A stretch of 64,000 nt of DNA, taken from NCBI GenBank assembly GCA_010015675.1, contig ML976979.1, positions 1,409,206 through 1,473,205 of the forward strand, in the 5' to 3' direction. Made by a program: the position numbers and the translations under genes. The notes beneath the pieces were generated by a model. It saw only the letters and a list, made by a program, of their open reading frames with translations. It ran no database searches and was not told the DNA's origin. Below are positions 33,621 through 42,894 of the stretch, piece after piece (positions within the stretch are counted from its first letter, which is position 1; every line of letters begins with the position of its first letter). The DNA comes from Byssothecium circinans. Taxonomy: Eukaryota; Ascomycota; Dothideomycetes; Pleosporales; Massarinaceae.

Positions 33621-34914
33621 TGGGAAGGACTGTAGATTGCCAAGAGGCTTACCATCACTAGTCTCTCCTGTATCACCAGTGTCTCGTCGTTTCCTAATGG
33701 TCTTGTTATCCTGTCATGATTCCCATCTTATTCATTGGCTTTTGGCTGGTAGTGTCGGCAGGACCAGGACCTTAAACCTAGTGGCGCTGGAATTGCTGGG
33801 GACCAGGACGATGAACATCGACAGTCAGACGATTCCTACCCAATGTGACCTGTACAGCTTGTATGTGCAACTGTCGCACTGCCTATCGCTGGATGGCATC
33901 ATGCTTTTATCTAAGGCACGAGAGAGAGATTTCGTGGGCAATAAGGTGCCGGCCAACATGGCCGCTGCGGAGGATAGGCTGTAATTGCTGAGCAACGTGA
34001 CTGTTGAGGAATCCGAATCGTGGGACGAGTACGATAGATGAAATGGAGTTCTCCGGGAGGTGCGCATTGTATCAGATTTATTGATATGTATATTGAGAGA
34101 ACTGTACTACGTTATATCGAAGAGTACTTAAAATATCTTAAATAAGAATAGCTTAAAGTAGAACTAGTTATTTTTAGTGTATTGTGAGATACTAAGGGTG
34201 TTTTTCCTGCAGAGGAAATGCACGACCTTTCTCTTATCAGAAAAGAAGAGGAAAGGATAGGATGGCAGAGGGTTGCGAGTGATGTGATAAGGTCCCAATC
34301 TCATGGAAGGCTAGAAGTATACAGAGTGAGCTTTGACGGTAAAGGTTTCCCTGGTGTCACACAGATGGTTGTGATCCTCGGACTACGTTGGGTATTGAAT
34401 GGATGCCTGAAGGACACGGACTTGAGTATGGATGTGCTCGCGTACTAATGGCTATTAATGGCCATAGCTCTAACCATACAACGACTTGTGGTAAAAGATG
34501 ATGATTGAGACCAATAAACCTCCAGCAATTGACAGAGTCAAATATTTCGTTCCCGGACGACAGTAGCCAATCACTGAAGCATTTTGTTTCCTGATATTCT
34601 TCTGTCTAACGCAAAAGTGATGTCTACCTCAGGGACTGATCGAGAGGATTAAAAGATTGTATTAATCATAACTATCATAAACCATCTAATTTAAACAGAC
34701 CGGCTTTAAACATGCAGACGCCCAGAATAAAAGGAAAAATCCATAGGAAGATGACCCAGACAGGTTGTTGGAAAGGTCCACCGCACGCACTGTCCAATCA
34801 TCAATGCTCCCCTCATTACCCAACCCATCAACACAGTCTGCCATGCCACTAAAAGGTAAAAAGATATCCGGAGTTGACTGTATTCAGGACTGGATATTGA
34901 ATGTCGCTTCTTGC
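33621..34914. other. Intergenic with AT-rich patch, no gene seen
   Basis: 34085-34190 is strongly AT-rich, with repeated CTTAAA/CTTAAAT-type words, and could be an eroded repeat. No accepted gene. Confidence 0.4.
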
Positions 34915-35988
34915 TCAGGTTCTGTCAGGAAGTGAGGCGTGCTTCGCAAGGTCAAAACTAAGCTGTTCCTCTACCCTCTCAAAATTGAAGAACTGACCGC
35001 GTACACCACCACAAATTTCATCGCGGCTCTTTGGTCCTCTCCCATATCTCCGATTGGTACAAGTGCTGCCCATGGAGTTTGCGTTGACCCAGTAGACGCG
35101 TTGTTTATTATGGAACATTCCAAGTTGGCCTTGCATCCACAGCTTGCATCTCATGTACCGAGAATCACGGTGAAAGACGTATGCTCTCAATTCTTGTACA
35201 TCGGGGTGGTTGTTTTCAAGATCCTCAACAGCGAAACTGCAGCGCAGGCAGGGCCAGGTGTTTCTTCCGAAATGTTCGGCGAAGTCGCTCATGCTGGATT
35301 GTGTGAAATAGTCTGCAAGCTCTCTGGAACTTGGAGGAGCTGAGTCGAGACCGCCTGGGGCTTCTGATACGGCCTCGTTTGGATAGGTTGAGTACGGAGC
35401 TCTCGTCCAACCACATTTCCCCGCTCCGAGCAACACTCCCTTGGCATTGACAATGGTTTCGTTTTGACATGTAAAGTCGGTGAGCAAGTTCGCGAACCAA
35501 CCCACTTGTTCCTTGTTATCGAATTGAAATTCGTATCCAGAAGCGAGTTCCTTGTGCTCTTCACGCAGGTTTTCCTTCCATGTTTTGTACATCGCTTTAT
35601 CTTGCGGCGCCTTTTCGTTAAATTCGAACCCCATGTGATGCGCATAGTTATACGCCTCCCTTGTTATAGGACCGATTCTGCACTGATGATTCAAACAGCC
35701 CCACGTTCCAAATTTCGTTACCGGAACACTGTTATACGGATAGGGTGCACCGTCGGTATATGGCCATTCTCGCCCAGGTGGCTTGAAGGTTTTCAAAGTG
35801 AGTACCAACGCGCGGCATTCTGCGGCTGTAATCTCCCTTTGGCTCTGCGAGGCGTCCCTGAGCATGGTCTGAAAATTGTCTTCATTCATCGGGGTGACCC
35901 ATTTCGCAAAGGTCGTGTCCTGCGATTCGGGGTTCGATTTTTTCGCACCGTGGGAAGACTCTGCTGTGGCTGCCTGGCGCTTGGACAT
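34915..35988 (-). CDS. Orphan protein, 357 residues
   Basis: A single exon with a clean start (MSKRQAATAESSHGAKKSNP) carrying a basic, nuclear-signal-like N-terminus. There is no signal peptide or membrane helix. Cys pairs occur in TWGCLNHQCRIGP and TWPCLRCSFAVEDL, followed by RYMRCKLWMQGQLGMFHNKQ. Trp and Tyr are frequent and the middle is rich in charged residues, so this is a folded soluble protein. I do not recognise the family. It sits between a HET gene and a damaged GT8 gene. Two Cys-x2/3-Cys pairs could bind zinc. The reverse-strand frame across 35464-36015 is a shadow. Confidence 0.6.
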   Translation of the reverse strand: MSKRQAATAESSHGAKKSNPESQDTTFAKWVTPMNEDNFQTMLRDASQSQREITAAECRALVLTLKTFKPPGREWPYTDGAPYPYNSVPVTKFGTWGCLNHQCRIGPITREAYNYAHHMGFEFNEKAPQDKAMYKTWKENLREEHKELASGYEFQFDNKEQVGWFANLLTDFTCQNETIVNAKGVLLGAGKCGWTRAPYSTYPNEAVSEAPGGLDSAPPSSRELADYFTQSSMSDFAEHFGRNTWPCLRCSFAVEDLENNHPDVQELRAYVFHRDSRYMRCKLWMQGQLGMFHNKQRVYWVNANSMGSTCTNRRYGRGPKSRDEICGGVRGQFFNFERVEEQLSFDLAKHASLPDRT

Positions 35989-36860
35989 GGTGTTGTAAGA
36001 TTTGAGGATATTTGAGTTTCGAGAAAGAGAAGTTTGTTTTCTGTAATCAGAATGAGGTCGGTATCTTCTGCTGCTGCTTCTGACTCTTTGCGAGGACGCC
36101 TGACTCTAACGTTAGCCCTATCCTTGACTGCGCTGGAGTCATAACTTTCGCAAACAGTCATCGCGAACTGTGATTTCAAGGTCCACTGATGTTTACAAAT
36201 ACCGAGTTTCCGGTTTTGCTGTGCGGCTGGGGGCACGGGAGTGTTGGTGCAATACGAACCTCTGAGCCGCTGAATCACCCCCGACGCACAACTTCAGTGT
36301 GACTTCATAAACCTCAGCTGCGACGCTGCGATGACCTCGAAGTAGTTGGAATATTTGCAGTGAAAGTAGTACTTGACGTTTCAGGTGTCGAGCGTGATGC
36401 GCTTTGCACCGTTGATTAGTGCAGCAACCGAAGGTCCTCGAAGCGCTTGGAGCTCGCCATGATATTAATCTTAATGCGAGAAGGTGTTACCTCCTATCAC
36501 TTTCTCGTTTTGATCGGCACTGATTGCGCTAACCCTCATGCTCTTACTACCCCAAGCACCCCTGGTTGCCTGAAAGTCTCCTGGCCATCACTTCCAGTGC
36601 CAGTCGCTTGCAGCGAGTCAACACCACATGTCAAGCTCGACCACGGAACGCCCCACCTTCAATATAAGCAGGACGGTGTAAGAGAAGCTCTCGGCCATGT
36701 CGTCATGCGCGATGAGCCTGGAAACGTGCGGGTACGTAGCCACCTAACCGCTGCAGTTGTGAAGTTGTTACAACGCCTAAACGTAGTTCGCTGGAGGGCT
36801 GCTTTCATATCACACCTATATGTGTCATAACCCTCCACGACTATTCAAACTCCCTCCCTA
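35989..36860. other. Intergenic, no gene seen
   Basis: A 127-codon plus-strand frame at 36447-36830 was judged to be chance. No other signal. Confidence 0.4.
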
Positions 36861-37945
36861 TCACGGCACAACTTCGTCCCTCTCCAAATAAAATGCCTCC
36901 ATCCCCGCAACCTCCTTCTCAAACCACTGCTCCAAGTCCAACCCATTCCACCACTTCATATGCACGCTCACCAATCCTTTATCCACATCATCCTGGTTAC
37001 CATACACGATGTTCCACTTCCCGTCGAGCGTGGTCCACGGCATTGGCCCGTCTCTGCGATGCGCATAGTTGAGCAGATTTTGCTCTGGGTAATCGGTCTG
37101 GAATTTGTTGGCGGAGCTGTTGGACGCGAGAGACGAGTAATGCGCGTGCAGGAGGTTGGATGGAGAAAACATGAAGAAGCCGGCGTTGAAGTAGTCGGGG
37201 CCGTGAAGATAATCAGCGTCCGAGGGTGGGAAGTTGTGGCGTGCTTTGCACTGTGAGGTGGTTAGCGGAGTGGATTTTGAAGACACGGAAACCGTACTTC
37301 AGGAGCGCTAGCCATCAGATACGTTTTCGGAACCTCGCTCTCCGTTTCCGCGTCCTGGGGACTTCCCACGTCCTCCCCACTCTCCACCATTCTCGCCCCC
37401 GGATCATCGAACACGCCATCGAGAGGGCTGAACAGTGCGTTGTCAACATCCAAGAATAGCACGCGATTGAATTGCTCCAGCTCCCAGAGCCTCAACTTGG
37501 TCATGACATCGTTCCATCTCGCCTTCTGCGGATGGAACCAATCTCCCGTAGGCTGCGGCTCCACTTTCACCACGGTCGCTCCGTCCTTCTCAAGCCTCTT
37601 TATCTGGATATCAGGAACCGTCTGTGTGACCATGACAACGAAGGGGATGTTGCGACGCGTGCGGGTACTGGACTTGTGCATGAGGTGGTAGCCGAGCAGC
37701 CGTGTAGCGGTGAAGTATTTATCGGAGTGAAAAGTCTTCTCCGAGATGGTGAGGTTGTCAATCCGGGCTTGGGTGCCGGCCAGGAACGTAGCATAGGCGA
37801 GGCGCTCGCGCTGAACTGTTGTGAACTGCTAGTACGCGAAAGTCATTCTTGACGATACTTGCTGGGAGTGTAAAGGCGAGAGTAGAAAGAAAGCGAGGAG
37901 AACGCAGGCGCTGAAAAGAATGAAACGAAAGTATAGCGGCGTCAT
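36861..37945 (-). CDS. GT8-type glycosyltransferase with in-frame stop near the anchor
   Basis: Two exons (37945-37298, 37250-36861) with a 47-base intron would give 345 codons including an internal TAG. The start MTPLYFRFILFSACVLLAFF is a type II signal anchor, as expected for a Golgi enzyme. The catalytic part starts QFTTVQRERLAYATFLAG. The metal-binding Asp-x-Asp is in FNRVLFLDVDNALFSPLD, and exon 2 has DYFNAGFFMFSP and DGKWNIVYGNQDD, all typical of family 8 (glycogenin/GNT1-like) enzymes using nucleotide sugars. Between anchor and domain, TAC TAG CAG occurs at 37831-37829. The only intron that could remove it would be about 30-33 bases, below normal size. It may be a nonsense allele, read-through, or a start further in (ATG 37681). 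All three leave the domain itself undamaged. Confidence 0.68.
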
Positions 37946-38054
37946 CGTGCAAAGTATACACCGCCAACCACCCTCAAAGAATAAATTGGTGCACGCAGTT
38001 GATGGCAGTTAAGAGAATGGTGGCGTTTCATTGCATGTGACGGGACAGTTAGCG
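37946..38054. other. Upstream of the GT8 gene
   Basis: No gene seen. Confidence 0.35.
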
Positions 38055-38245
38055 AAAATGTTGAATAGTCGAGAAGCTGGATCGTACCTACTAGGAATGA
38101 CAAAGAGCTAGTTAAGTCGCAGCTACTAAGAATGTTGAAAAGTTGAGAAGTTGAGTCGCAGTTACCAAGAACGTTGGGTACCATGGTAGTCGAGAAGTTC
38201 ACTCGCAGCTGCCATGCTGAATAGCTGGGAAGTTGAGTCTCGAAG
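38055..38245. repeat. Imperfect short tandem repeats
   Basis: The word GTTGAA(T/A)AGT(C/T)GAGAAG followed by ..GAGTCGCAG(C/T)TAC recurs about four times with spacings of roughly 40-60 bases (TGTTGAATAGTCGAGAAG, TGTTGAAAAGTTGAGAAG, GTAGTCGAGAAGTTCACTCG, ATAGCTGGGAAGTTGAGTC). No coding potential. It may be a short minisatellite or the end of an eroded element. Confidence 0.5.
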
Positions 38246-38615
38246 TCCTTGGCATTGCGTTGATCTTAGTAACAAGCCCATGGAGGAAGCACCCAAACAA
38301 CTGACACAAAGCTCGCCGCACTAGAACTCCTTATTCCCAAATGGCGAGGGCGACCCTGGAGTGGGAAGCTGAAGTTTGTCTTGTAGCGGTCCGAGCACAA
38401 CCCACAAGTGAGATATTTCTGTCATGCTCCTCTGGGTTGCTCACTTTAGTGATCTAGAGAAGATGTTTGTTTTGGTAGGAGTTGATAGATTCAGTACACC
38501 TGTAAGATGGTTGAAGTGCTAGCCTATGTACGAGAGCCGGATGTACCCCGAATCCAGAGCTGAGTATATTGAGCAGACACCCGATTTGCTATAGTTGGGA
38601 TGAGGCTATGCCTCA
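38246..38615. other. Left flank of the transposon, no gene seen
   Basis: No coding signal. Ends at the TA used as the insertion target. Confidence 0.4.
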
Positions 38616-38617
38616 TA

Positions 38618-38657
38618 CCGTGACTCACCGCCTGGCGATCGCCCCCACCTGGCGATC
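38618..38657 (+). repeat. Left terminal inverted repeat
   Basis: Begins CCGTGACTCACCGCCTGGCG. It is the exact reverse complement of 40712-40751, 40 of 40 bases, with similarity continuing a few bases inward. The decamer CCTGGCGATC (ACCTGGCGATC in the inner copy) occurs twice inside the repeat, a likely double transposase-binding site. Confidence 0.93.
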
Positions 38658-38781
38658 ACTTTCGGACGCCGAACACCAACAACAAAAGAAGCTGTATAGC
38701 TGTATACAGACAGTAAAATCACCAGATTTTTTGTTGTAGCACTCAAAGACACCGTATAAACAAATTGGCAACGACAAATTA

Positions 38782-40653
38782 TCATTGATAACGGGTGGGG
38801 AGCTGTATTTTGCGGGTGCGTGTAGCACGGCCGGATGCGGACACCTTATCTACAATAGATGCTACGTCCACATCAAGAACCTCTGGCTCTTCAATAACAT
38901 CTGGAGGAGGTGCAGGGACCTTTTTACTACGTATAGATCTCTTTTTAGACAATTGTATGTCCTGGCGGAGCTGCTTTTCTGCTGCCCGAGCGATCTGAGC
39001 TTCCTTACGCTCAGCAGCCTTCTTCTGCTGTTGCTGGATCCGAAGCTCCTTCGCCGCCACCCTAATACGACGCCTCTCCTCAAGCATTTCTGCTTTTTCC
39101 TGCTTCGCTGCCTTCCTGCGCTCTGCTTCCAGGGCTTTTTGCTGTTGCAATGCCCGTTCATCAGCATCCTTTTAGTCCTATCGAGCGCGGGCATCCTTAA
39201 CCTTAGATGGCGACCAGAAAACAACGCCGCCATGGTACTCCTGCGGTGCCTCGAGCAGCAGAGGCTTCCCGCGTTGTCGGCGCTTCTTCTCATTTACTAG
39301 GGCTTCTTTGAGTTGCTCGTTTTCATGCTGTAATAGCGTCGTCCGGACGGCCATCGTGTGGATGGTCTGACTAAGCTGTCAGACGCTTGAATTGGTAATG
39401 TCTTCAACGGTCTTGCGTAGTAAGCGTTCAATCTTCCTCCAGTCTGATGCACTGAGTACTGACGTAGTGCTTTCGCTTGAGGACGGTCTCTCAGTCTCCT
39501 TAGTCTTGAATTTTTTGAGTACTGCCTCTGGGTCTAGCGGCGAGATGCCAGTGACTTCAAACGCCTTAAGTATCGCTAAATCTTTGAACGTTGCATTCCA
39601 GGCCTTCCAGAAGAAGCGGAAGAAATCTCTTTTAGTAACAGCAGAGATGCCCTGGCACTTGTACATGAAGTTGGCGAGCTCGGCGGAGTAGGCGGTTGAG
39701 AGAGGCTTAAACAGGCAGACATCGAGCGGCTGCAAGGTGTAGGTTAAATGAGGTAGGTAGATGGCTAGGAGGATCCTATTATCATCACAAAACTTAATAA
39801 ATTCCATCATGATATGCGATCCATGCCCATCAAGGATAAGTAGGCGATAGGACCGCCTTGCCTTTGCTTTCGTCTCGCGATTAAAGACCTGCTGGAGCCA
39901 TGCTATTCCCAGCTGATTATTCGTCCATCCACTTGATGTCGAGGAGAAGAAGACCTAATGCTCTGTCAGATCAAAATCTTGTAGCCATGAGTCTTGGATG
40001 TTGCCGCTGGCGGCCTGATAGATCAGAGCAGGCGTGAGATGACTTCCGTCGGCGCATATACATGCTATAGTCGTAATCCACTCACGATTGCCATCCTAGA
40101 GCATCTGCTTCATTCCTCCTTAATCATACAGGCGTTTAGAGAAAATACGCTTCATTCTTGACAACACCCCAATGAGGAAGCCTTTCTCGTCCATGTTGTA
40201 TATATTTCGAGGCTTAATGGAGTATTGGGCGATCTTGTCCTCCAAAAGCTTGAAGTATAGGCTATATTTGAAGGCAGAATTGGCTCGCTTGCGTGGGGCG
40301 TCTAGACCAGATGTCCATCGTGAAACTAGGTCAATCGAATGCCGGTCGATGAAGTGATCAACCCAGTTCTTGCCAGGCTCTTTTCCTGCTATTTCTGTGG
40401 CGAAATTGTGTATCATCTGCCTTGTAGGAGGCAGACCTTTTGCACAAAGGCCATCTATATATCCTACAAGTGTAGATTCCTGAATAGGGCTGAGGAGACG
40501 ACTGTTTTCGATTTTTTCCGTACGGGTGCCCTGCACCCCGCGGTGATGGCGCGACAGCGTATTTCGATTAACACCGTACTTTTTGGCGACCTGCGCATAA
40601 TTAGGCTTTTCTCCAGGCTTCAGCGTCTTCAATGACTCCAGTGCGGCTTCCAT
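38782..40653 (-). pseudogene. Pogo/Fot transposase, interrupted by six stops
   Basis: From the ATG at 40653 the order is: an N-terminal psq-type HTH (YAQVAKKYGVNRNTLSRHHR), a CENP-B/Tc5-type second DNA-binding domain (LVGYIDGLCAKGLPPTRQMI, then NWVDHFIDRH), and the DDE_1 catalytic core with the first Asp in NIYNMDEKGFLIGV, the second in RLLILDGHGSH and the third region near LPHLTYTLQPLDVCLFKPLS. A coiled Gln/Lys-rich tail and TRTRKIQLPTRYQ finish it. Stops interrupt the frame at about 40122 (TAA), 40098 (TAG), 39957 (TAG), 39381 (TGA), 39182 (TAG) and 39176 (TAA). Five of the six are TAA or TAG and can be read as Gln codons with C changed to T, the RIP signature. Confidence 0.88.
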
Positions 40654-40711
40654 AGCGTATATATTGCGGTGGTGGCGGTGGTGTAAAAATGTCGAACATT
40701 TGGTGTTAAGC

Positions 40712-40751
40712 GATCGCCAGGTGGGGGCGATCGCCAGGCGGTGAGTCACGG
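40712..40751 (-). repeat. Right terminal inverted repeat
   Basis: Exact reverse complement of the left repeat. It is followed by the TA target duplication. Confidence 0.93.
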
Positions 40752-40820
40752 TATGGGCTAGCGTGCTTGGCGTCCTAGGGTCATCTTCTCGAGCGTCTCG
40801 CTCCACCAAAACACCAAGTT

Positions 40821-40898
40821 GCTGGAGTTGCGGCCATCGCGAGTTGGATGGAAGACCACGAGGGCCAAGTTTGTAGCGGTTATTACTAATATCTAGCT
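40821..40898 (-). repeat. Dispersed repeat, copy A (inverted relative to copy B)
   Basis: Read on the minus strand it gives AGCTAGATATTAGTAATAAC, then CGCTACAAACTTGGCC, an 8-base insert, and TTCCATCCAACTCGCGATGG ending CAACTCCAGC. Copy B at 47148-47216 carries the same blocks with few changes, two of them C/T. It lies 70 bases from the transposon end and 19 bases from the HET gene stop. Confidence 0.75.
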
Positions 40899-40916
40899 TC
40901 GCACAGGTTGAATTCT

Positions 40917-42647
40917 CTAGGCCTGTACTTTAATCACATGCTCGGTCAAGGTCGCACACCGTAAACACCAAGTTAGATCAATGCACTTCGCTTCTTGTAC
41001 ACCTGTTGTTCTCACTCCTCCAGATATTGCATGATTGGCATTTTGACTCAGGAGGCTCAAGATATTGGAGCCTAAACTATCCCTTGGCCGGTCCAAGCGA
41101 AAGCAAAGTGTGTCAGCGTGGACCGTTACTGAAACCCCAATATGCGCGATCCTTGGTGCAAACGACAGCAATTCCTCCCAAGGGAGCGACAGCTCCTGAT
41201 GACGCCACTGAAAGATAAAATCTGCCTCAATCGGATATAGTCTTGCCTTGAACACTTTCAATTCTGGAGATTCTTCTCTGCAGTCACAAAGGACTACAAG
41301 GTCTTCGTATGTGCAGTCAACCTTGACTGAGCACCTCATAGCTATGACCATTGAGTACTTTGCCCAACTTTGCCTCTTTGGGAGCAGGATGATTCTGTCG
41401 GTACTATCCCAAAGACGTTCCGGGATTACCATGTCAATAGAGAATCTTTCGTCGGGCGGTATGTGTATTGCGTCTTTCCGGAAAGCTGAGTATGCTTTGG
41501 CAATGGCGGGCATCGGGTCGATGACGACATGGATCTCTTTGTACCCGTGAGTTCTACTGTAGTCCCAATTACAGGACCCTGAGAGTGGCCTCTTTCCCAC
41601 TCGGCAGAACAACCCCGGACTGATCTTGCGCAGAAAGATACCCTGCCCTGTGCGATCAAGGTAACTCTGACCCACGGACAGAGCGTTGGCGCCTAGGTAG
41701 AGGAGATACAGCCGCTCTGCATAGTCTGTTCCGTCATGTTCAAACCCAACGCTTTGTAGTAGTGGAGGATCGCCTGAAAGACGAAGACCTCTGTTTGTGA
41801 CAGAATACTCAGCATAGTCGTCCAAGAAAGGGTCGATCCCTGAGCTACCAGCGAAGGCAATTGGTGATGGAGCGAAAAGGCCTACGAAATCCATCGTGCG
41901 GTTCTCCGAGAGGTCCCAGGCAAATATCGTAAGATCGTTGTTATTTCTGATAATCTCTTCCTGTAGACGCCAAAACGCACGCATGCCCTCGCCGTAAATC
42001 AAGGGCAGGTTCACTTGGAATATGCCTAACAGGCAGTAAGCCATGTCTTCTGGCCGTTTTGTCTGCCGGTGCGCGGCCCACGACATCCGTGTTGCAATCG
42101 ACTCGTCCTGCAATTTCTGCCGTCCAGTAAGAACATCGAGCGAGATTCTAGTTCCGCGCATAAGGGGCTTAGCGAGATCTAGCCTATGGCCTAAGAAGGC
42201 CCAATTTTTCTCGAAGAACTTGACAGTCTGAGGCGCGAGAAGCTCTTGCAATGTCCAGCCGCGTGTGAACCAACGGCTATTGGAGAATGCAGCATGGTTC
42301 CAATGTTCATGTTCGACGTCGGCCAAGTAGACGTAACACACTTCAGCTTCCTGGTAGTACTGGAACATGGAGTTGATGGCTTCGGAAAGCTCTGCCGAGC
42401 TCGACTTGTCAATACAGCACGTATCGACCCAGAAGTAGTCGAGTCCATCTCTTGCTGCTTGTTCGCCACAACGTCGAATCTTGTCGTAACCAATCTTGTC
42501 GGTAGCTGTTCCGTCTATCATCTCTTTGAGAGTGACTTCTTGGTTGTCGGCTCCCCACGTGTGATACAAGATGGCGTAAGGTGGTGAATCCGTCATGTAT
42601 TCGACGAGGCTGATCGCGCCGCCATCTTCCAATCGAAGGAGACGCAT
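40917..42647 (-). CDS. HET-domain protein 2 (HET-E/HET-D type N-terminus)
   Basis: A single exon of 576 residues. The HET domain is at the very N-terminus, as in Podospora HET-E and HET-D: MRLLRLEDGGAISLVEY, then PPYAILYHTWG (residues ~22-32), GLDYFWVDTCCIDKSSSAEL (~68-87) and SRWFTRGWTLQELLAPQTV (~122-140). EDMAYCLLGIFQVNLPLIYG follows, the standard segment after the domain in this class. The C-terminal ~330 residues match the usual extension of stand-alone HET-E-like genes and lack NACHT or WD40 repeats. Its protein would promote incompatibility cell death. No nonsense change is present although the neighbouring transposon is RIP-damaged. The dispersed repeat copy A begins 19 bases past the stop. 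Confidence 0.93.
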   Translation of the reverse strand: MRLLRLEDGGAISLVEYMTDSPPYAILYHTWGADNQEVTLKEMIDGTATDKIGYDKIRRCGEQAARDGLDYFWVDTCCIDKSSSAELSEAINSMFQYYQEAEVCYVYLADVEHEHWNHAAFSNSRWFTRGWTLQELLAPQTVKFFEKNWAFLGHRLDLAKPLMRGTRISLDVLTGRQKLQDESIATRMSWAAHRQTKRPEDMAYCLLGIFQVNLPLIYGEGMRAFWRLQEEIIRNNNDLTIFAWDLSENRTMDFVGLFAPSPIAFAGSSGIDPFLDDYAEYSVTNRGLRLSGDPPLLQSVGFEHDGTDYAERLYLLYLGANALSVGQSYLDRTGQGIFLRKISPGLFCRVGKRPLSGSCNWDYSRTHGYKEIHVVIDPMPAIAKAYSAFRKDAIHIPPDERFSIDMVIPERLWDSTDRIILLPKRQSWAKYSMVIAMRCSVKVDCTYEDLVVLCDCREESPELKVFKARLYPIEADFIFQWRHQELSLPWEELLSFAPRIAHIGVSVTVHADTLCFRLDRPRDSLGSNILSLLSQNANHAISGGVRTTGVQEAKCIDLTWCLRCATLTEHVIKVQA

Positions 42648-42894
42648 GAGTATGAGTAGAGATCGGAAGTACAGGCAAAGAGACCAGTATCGACTAAAGT
42701 TGGTAGAGAACCACTAACGTAAAAATATCTTTCGTTAGCGGTGGTTGGGAAGGCTGAGGGTCAGATAAAGAGCCTGAGCGGGGCGCAGTTGATACGGATG
42801 AGCTGAAAGAGTCATATGGCGCTAGTTGATTGAAGCATAGCGTCCTTCAGCCTTCTCTCTGTTTCTGCCTGAAGATCGCCCCCTTCGGGGGCCT

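Larger units (their letters stand above)
38618..40751 (-). mobile_element. Complete pogo/Fot-type DNA transposon, 2,134 bp, inactive
   Basis: The element has perfect 40-base terminal inverted repeats and is flanked on both sides by TA (38616-38617, 40752-40753), the target duplication of the Tc1/mariner-pogo superfamily. It carries a single long gene on the minus strand that fills most of the interior, as in Fot elements of about 2 kb. The gene has six premature stops, so this copy cannot move by itself. Perfect repeats with a broken gene point to a young insertion damaged soon afterwards, which fits RIP, or to mobilisation in trans. Confidence 0.92.

Noticed and set aside
36447..36830. 127-codon plus-strand frame
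   Set aside because: No motif, no codon preference and no start context.
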